A DNA stretch of 39,961 bases from an uncultured Prevotellaceae bacterium (lineage in GTDB: Bacteria > Bacteroidota > Bacteroidia > Bacteroidales > Bacteroidaceae): assembly GCA_900316445.1 (NCBI GenBank), contig ONCZ01000046.1, positions 1 to 39,961 of the forward strand. The letters run 5' to 3'. The notes beneath the pieces are model-generated. The model was given only the letters and a program-made list of their open reading frames with translations, did not search any database and was not told the DNA's origin. Shown piece after piece: positions 39,676 to 39,961 of this stretch. The position numbers and the translations under genes were made by a program. Position 1 is the first letter of the stretch. Each line of letters opens with the position of its first letter.

Positions 39676-39961
39676 TTAAAACCCTATTTTTCTGCACTCT
39701 TTTGTTTCGAGACGTTCGTTGTCACAATAAGAGATGAGGCTGTCGATGCTATTTGCCTTGTCACCATAGAGTATGCCATTGATGGCATTATGACGGGCAA
39801 TGTTTTCGATTTGACCGCCACTAAAATCATACTTTTCAGCCAAAATCTTAATATCAGCATCCGAGAGGGTAGGGATCATCTCGTGCCAGATGTGCATGCG
39901 AGCCTCCAAGGTTGGCTTCTCAAACTTGATCTTATAGAGGAATCGACGCTCGAAAGCCTTA
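39676..39961 (-). CDS. AAA+ ATPase, C-terminal part (partial)
   Basis: The frame is open to the window edge (95 codons visible). It reads KAFERRFLYKIKFEKPTLEARMHIWHEM, the arginine-finger and beta-5 region of classical AAA ATPases (FERRF plus PxxxxRxxIW), followed by SDADIKILAEKYDFSGGQIENIARHN, the lid helix with the sensor-2-like GGQIEN. The Walker A and B motifs lie outside the window. It heads the visible part of an operon with 39101, PHP and HAD genes. Typical roles are unfoldase or remodeller. Confidence 0.75.
   Translation of the reverse strand, partial: KAFERRFLYKIKFEKPTLEARMHIWHEMIPTLSDADIKILAEKYDFSGGQIENIARHNAINGILYGDKANSIDSLISYCDNERLETKECRKIGF

Overview
The window looks like a Bacteroidales chromosome, most likely Prevotellaceae (Prevotella/Segatella-like). 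The reasons are the repeated use of the Bacteroidetes promoter (TTG, about 20 bp, TAnnTTTG), the near absence of Shine-Dalgarno sites, Bacteroidetes-only families (HU-HIG, DUF4248, VirE-N/BT4734-type plus DUF3987, CXXX-repeat RiPP proteins) and a set of arabinoxylan-degrading glycosidases. No rRNA, tRNA or CRISPR array was seen. This is inference from sequence reading alone; no database search was possible.

Layout. 1-3.8 kb: edge of an HU-like gene, a divergent DUF4248 gene, a 52-bp perfect palindrome nested in a 21-bp inverted repeat, a WYL-regulator remnant, an orphan CdiA-CT-like putative nuclease, a candidate minus-strand sRNA, a RelE/ParE-type toxin-antitoxin pair and a candidate ~275-nt hairpin RNA with its own promoter and terminator. 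3.8-9.3 kb: a CXXX-repeat peptide modification (RiPP) locus with a secreted unknown protein, two Tat-type Cys-X3 repeat precursors (30 and 35 cysteines), a radical SAM/SPASM maturase, a second SPASM-like maturase without the radical SAM motif, a small accessory protein, then an FHA/zinc-ribbon/CD225-like membrane protein and a DUF2752 protein. 9.3-11.1 kb: LytTR regulator coupled to a class B PBP-type transpeptidase, with a likely LytTR operator upstream. 11.1-13.6 kb: decaying accessory DNA (YbjN-like protein, internally deleted HAD gene, second toxin-antitoxin pair, AbiH remnant) in which a 44-bp direct repeat occurs twice.

13.6-19.3 kb: a conserved Bacteroidales cluster (Rha/antirepressor, VirE-N, DUF3987, M15 peptidase), with REP-like elements inserted in frame into two of its genes. 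19.4-22.8 kb: secreted alpha/beta hydrolase, outer-membrane barrel protein and metallophosphoesterase lipoprotein. 22.8-33.8 kb: five arabinoxylan/arabinan-type enzymes on two divergent arms (GH43 with a ricin-like tail, GH43-CBM6; GH5, a CE1-GH43-CBM6 fusion, GH3), without SusC/SusD genes in view. Together they could cut the backbone, remove arabinose and feruloyl side groups, and finish oligosaccharides.

33.8-40.0 kb: an M15-peptidase deletion scar, then a minus-strand accessory locus in two transcription units: AAA+ ATPase (partial), unknown protein, free-standing DnaE-type PHP domain and SAK-type HAD phosphatase; then two unknown proteins and a calcineurin-like phosphoesterase. Two proteins of the second unit share an unrecognised C-terminal domain. 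The strongest candidates for under-described biology are the CXXX-repeat RiPP locus with its FHA/CD225 and DUF2752 tail, the right-edge phosphoesterase/AAA locus, and the population of short insertions (REP-like pairs, heptamer and octamer tandem repeats) that sit in frame inside coding sequences.
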